Below, one piece after another: positions 61,871 through 64,000 of a stretch of 64,000 bases of DNA. A program made the translations under genes and the position numbers. Origin of the DNA: Microvirga zambiensis WSM3693 (GTDB taxonomy: Bacteria; Pseudomonadota; Alphaproteobacteria; Rhizobiales; Beijerinckiaceae); NCBI RefSeq assembly GCF_016735695.1, contig NZ_JAERQD010000001.1:336101-400100 (forward strand), written 5' to 3'. Each line of letters opens with the position of its first letter. The stretch's first letter is position 1. The notes under the pieces were generated by a model, which made no database searches, had not been told where the DNA came from, and saw only the letters and a program-made list of their open reading frames with translations.

Positions 61871-62218
61871 CTACTGCCTCAACAGGCGAGCCTGCTCGTT
61901 CTTGTGGCTGGCCCTGCGCGGCAGGCTCAGCCAGGGAACGAGATTGAGATTCGCAGGCTCGCTCACGCGGCTGCAATCCATGAAGTCCGGGATTTCCACC
62001 TGCCGGAAAGCACTCATCGGGGAAGCATCGCGGCTGAGCTCATCCTCGCCGGCCACACAATCATAAGGCCGGTTGACGGATCGGATCTGATATTGCGGCT
62101 CGGACCGCCTTGAATCCAGGCACCCGACGATGGTGTAGGGCTGCTTGCAGATCAGATGCGGGAAGCGCTGCTCCGTATAAAGAACATGGTCTCCGACACC
62201 ATAGTGATGGGCTTTCAT
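61871..62218 (-). CDS. Hypothetical protein
   Basis: 115 residues from ATG 62218 with AGAGGA at good spacing. HYGVGDHVLYTEQRFPHLIC, YTIVGCLDSRRSEPQYQIRS then AGEDEL look like a small SH3-like or KOW-like domain seen in several Hyphomicrobiales hypothetical proteins. Function unknown. Confidence 0.65.
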   Translation of the reverse strand: MKAHHYGVGDHVLYTEQRFPHLICKQPYTIVGCLDSRRSEPQYQIRSVNRPYDCVAGEDELSRDASPMSAFRQVEIPDFMDCSRVSEPANLNLVPWLSLPRRASHKNEQARLLRQ

Positions 62219-62309
62219 GGGGAGTCCTCTTTTTCCTCCGCGCGTCCGTGCGAGGCGCATGCGCGGACGGATGCTAAGCCCCCTATAGCCCTTCGGGTGT
62301 CCGGTTCGA

Positions 62310-62522
62310 TCAGGCGCTTCGATTCAGATGCCAGAGCTCGACATCTCGGACCGCTACCTCATGTGGCAGCCCGTAATGCTCTTCGACCCGAGCGACGAGC
62401 TCGGCCTTTGTCTTGATCTGCGCGAGGTCCGACATCGACAATCGTTCCCACTTCGCCTGGACCTTGCGCATGTGTCGCCCGGCGAAAACATCGCCATCTC
62501 GATCGGTATAATGAATTTTCAT
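62310..62522 (-). CDS. CsbD-like small protein
   Basis: 70 residues from ATG 62522: MRKVQAKWERLSMSDLAQIK then ELVARVEEHYG resemble the CsbD-like stress-protein pattern (KxKxxWGxLTxxDLxxI..R.QL...IQ..YG). No strong ribosome site. Just upstream is an AT-rich stretch that may contain the promoter. Confidence 0.55.
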   Translation of the reverse strand: MKIHYTDRDGDVFAGRHMRKVQAKWERLSMSDLAQIKTKAELVARVEEHYGLPHEVAVRDVELWHLNRSA

Positions 62523-62645
62523 GAAAAACCTATTTCTCACTAGAAAAACAACTTAGATTTCAAATCGTTCCAAAATATTATTTAGCATTTATATTATATT
62601 TTCTATTCTGACTATAAGTAAATTCAACGACTTTTATTTCCTAAT
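62519..62645. other. AT-rich island
   Basis: Runs such as AATATTATTTAGC and TTATATTATATTTTC dominate this stretch, in a chromosome where everything around is GC-rich. No gene is supported within it. It separates two leftward genes. Confidence 0.75.
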
Positions 62646-63282
62646 AGTTTCCATCTCGCTGGAGCATGACACAGACCTCGTGCTGGAGAACGGGCACCAG
62701 TTCACTCTCGAACCAGGGGTTATTCCTGAGCCAGCCGTTGTTGCGCCAGGACGGATGCGGCAGGGGCAGGATGCGCGGCTTCTGCGGATTATTGAGGATG
62801 TCCCGCCAGCGGCGGACGGTCTCGGTCAGCCCGTCCTTGAAGCCGTCGCCGAGATGCCATGCCTGGGCGTATTGGCCGATCAGAAGCACGAGATCGAGAT
62901 TGGGCAGCGCTTCGAAGAGCGGCTGGCGCCAGGCCTCAGCGCATTCCCGGCGCGGCCCGAGATCGCCGCCCTTCGCATCCTGTCCGGGAAAGCAGGAGCC
63001 CATGGGCACGATGGCGACCTTCGAGGCATCGTAGAAGGTCGCCTTGTCCATGCCGAGCCAGTCCCGCAGCCTTGTGCCGGAGCGATCGTCGAACGGGATG
63101 CCGCTCGCATGGGCCCGCGTTCCCGGCGCCTGGCTGGCGATGCACAGGCGCGCCGCGGCGCTGCCCTGGATGATCGGACGCGGCTCATGCGGCAGCGCCT
63201 TGCCGTAGCGCGGGGCATCGCGGCAGATGCGACACGCCCGAAGCTGCGCAGCGAGATCTTCGAAATTATGTGGGGAATCCAT
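62641..63282 (-). CDS. Uracil-DNA-glycosylase-family protein
   Basis: 213 residues. CRICRDAPRYGKALPHE, IASQAPGTRAHASGIPFDD, then LRDWLGM and LPLPHPSWRNNGWLRNNPWF are the layout of the UDG superfamily. The motif I-like QAPG and motif-II-like HPS are present. Probably a DNA repair or nucleotide-hydrolysing enzyme; activity not established. The last part lies partly in the AT-rich boundary. Confidence 0.8.
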   Translation of the reverse strand: MDSPHNFEDLAAQLRACRICRDAPRYGKALPHEPRPIIQGSAAARLCIASQAPGTRAHASGIPFDDRSGTRLRDWLGMDKATFYDASKVAIVPMGSCFPGQDAKGGDLGPRRECAEAWRQPLFEALPNLDLVLLIGQYAQAWHLGDGFKDGLTETVRRWRDILNNPQKPRILPLPHPSWRNNGWLRNNPWFESELVPVLQHEVCVMLQRDGNY

Positions 63283-63387
63283 TCCCGACAGATGGGGATC
63301 GGAGCGAGATTTATCGAGGATTGCAGGCGCTCTCGCGGAGTGGCAGCCTGTTGCTATCGGGAGCGACAGAGATCATCGGGAGGATCC

Positions 63388-63804
63388 ATGAAACCGCGCA
63401 TTTCAGTGCTGACGCTCGGTGTCGACGATCTCGAAAAGGCCGTCGCCTTCTATCGCGACGGCTTGGGGCTTGCGACCGATGGCATCGTCGGCAAGGAATT
63501 CGAACACGGCGCCGTCGCCTTCTTCGACCTGCAATCGGGATTGAAGCTGGCGGTCTGGGCGCAGGAGGACATCGCTTACGATACCGGCCTGCCGAAGACC
63601 GCCCGCTCTCCGACCGCGTTCACGATCGGCCATAACGTCGCCAGCAAGGGCGAGGTCGACGCGGCGATGGAGCAGGCCAGGAAAGCGGGCGCGACCGTCT
63701 TCAAGGAAGCCCAGGACACATTCTACGGCGGCTATGCCGGCTATTTCCAGGATCCGGACGGGCATGTCTGGGAGATCGTCTGGAATCCTGCTTTTCTGCC
63801 CTGA
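63388..63804 (+). CDS. VOC/glyoxalase-superfamily protein
   Basis: 138 residues from ATG 63388 with GGGAGG upstream. KPRISVLTLGVDDLEKAVAF, then YRDGLGLATDGI and YFQDPDGHVWEIVWNPAF are the two halves of a VOC domain. Probable ligands are in the C-terminal GHVWEI. Substrate unknown. Confidence 0.88.
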   Translation: MKPRISVLTLGVDDLEKAVAFYRDGLGLATDGIVGKEFEHGAVAFFDLQSGLKLAVWAQEDIAYDTGLPKTARSPTAFTIGHNVASKGEVDAAMEQARKAGATVFKEAQDTFYGGYAGYFQDPDGHVWEIVWNPAFLP

Positions 63805-63837
63805 GCGTCCGGCTCGTCATTCATTGAGAGGCGCGGG

Positions 63838-63897
63838 TTCACCTCTCCCCGGTGGGGAGAGGTCGACGCGCGTCAGCGCGGCGGGTGAGGGGTCACA
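63838..63897. repeat. REP-like repeat after the VOC gene
   Basis: ACCTCTCCCCGGTGGGGAGAGGT hairpin, then GACGCGCGTC and GGTGAGGGGTCACAGG. It shares wording with 23731-23876 and 41709-41902. Confidence 0.65.
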
Positions 63898-63916
63898 GGT
63901 CTATCCGGAAAGCGCG

Positions 63917-64000
63917 TGGGGCCCCCCCCTCCGGCCCCCGGGGGCTCCCCCCCCCGGGGGGGGGGGGGGGGGGGGGGGGGGGCGCGGTGTGGTTTGTTTG
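63917..64000. other. Low-complexity contig end, likely artefact
   Basis: Runs of C and G, including 27 G in a row (63956-63982), then CGCGGTGTGGTTTGTTTG. This looks like failing sequence quality at a contig end rather than biology. Confidence 0.8.

Overview
The window is GC-rich, alphaproteobacterial (Hyphomicrobiales-like) chromosome. Supporting markers are a class II DAHP synthase, citramalate synthase, an Atm1-type exporter next to psd/pssA, DUF2865, DUF2853, BA14K and DUF3572 proteins, a GapR-type protein, and several families of GC-rich palindromic intergenic repeats. A Methylobacteriaceae relative such as Microvirga is my best guess, but that is an impression and not proven here. The last ~80 bases collapse into homopolymer runs and look like a contig end.

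Positions 1 to about 18760 are the right part of an integrated prophage (or phage-like element) inserted at the 3' end of a tRNA-Phe gene. The left end lies outside the window, and no capsid, terminase, tail or lysis genes are visible inside it. The layout is: (a) a leftward early/replication operon (6008 down to 1) with a Cro-like protein, GIY-YIG-like protein, CII-like regulator, double-HTH protein, GapR/DUF2312, DUF1064 nuclease-like protein, DnaB helicase, DUF1376 protein and an NrdR-like zinc ribbon, most of them overlapping by 1 to 4 bases; (b) a rightward immunity operon (6097-7745) with a LexA-type repressor, a zinc-ribbon protein and a membrane coiled-coil protein, closed by a terminator; (c) a small leftward operon (8738-7868); (d) a long rightward operon (8923-17671) of many very small genes plus a putative recombination protein, HNH protein, orphan adenine methyltransferase, deoxyribosyltransferase-like protein and DUF551; (e) an excisionase-like gene and tyrosine integrase at the tRNA. 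A 14-base operator of the form CGGT-N6-ACCG occurs five times. Two copies sit in the -35/-10 spacers of the promoters driving the leftward and rightward operons, which defines the likely lysis/lysogeny switch. Other short repeats precede sets of prophage genes.

From 18761 to the end is ordinary chromosome: tRNA-Phe, yacG, maf, pssA, psd and an Atm1-type ABC exporter; a LysM protein and LOG enzyme; a large RTX protein built on a 79-residue repeat; cimA, a GNAT gene and cysS; argP/argO; creA; a DUF2865 protein; a two-gene ABC exporter; gltX, nadE, DAHP synthase and gor; a tctCBA tricarboxylate transporter operon with a strong terminator after the binding-protein gene; DUF2853, DUF2059, rpiA and gph; tRNA-Val; an L,D-transpeptidase; DUF971 and moaA; an amino-acid binding protein; a hydroxyisobutyrate-dehydrogenase-like enzyme; a secreted caspase-like protein lacking its catalytic cysteine; an enoyl-CoA hydratase; and a uracil-DNA-glycosylase-family gene.
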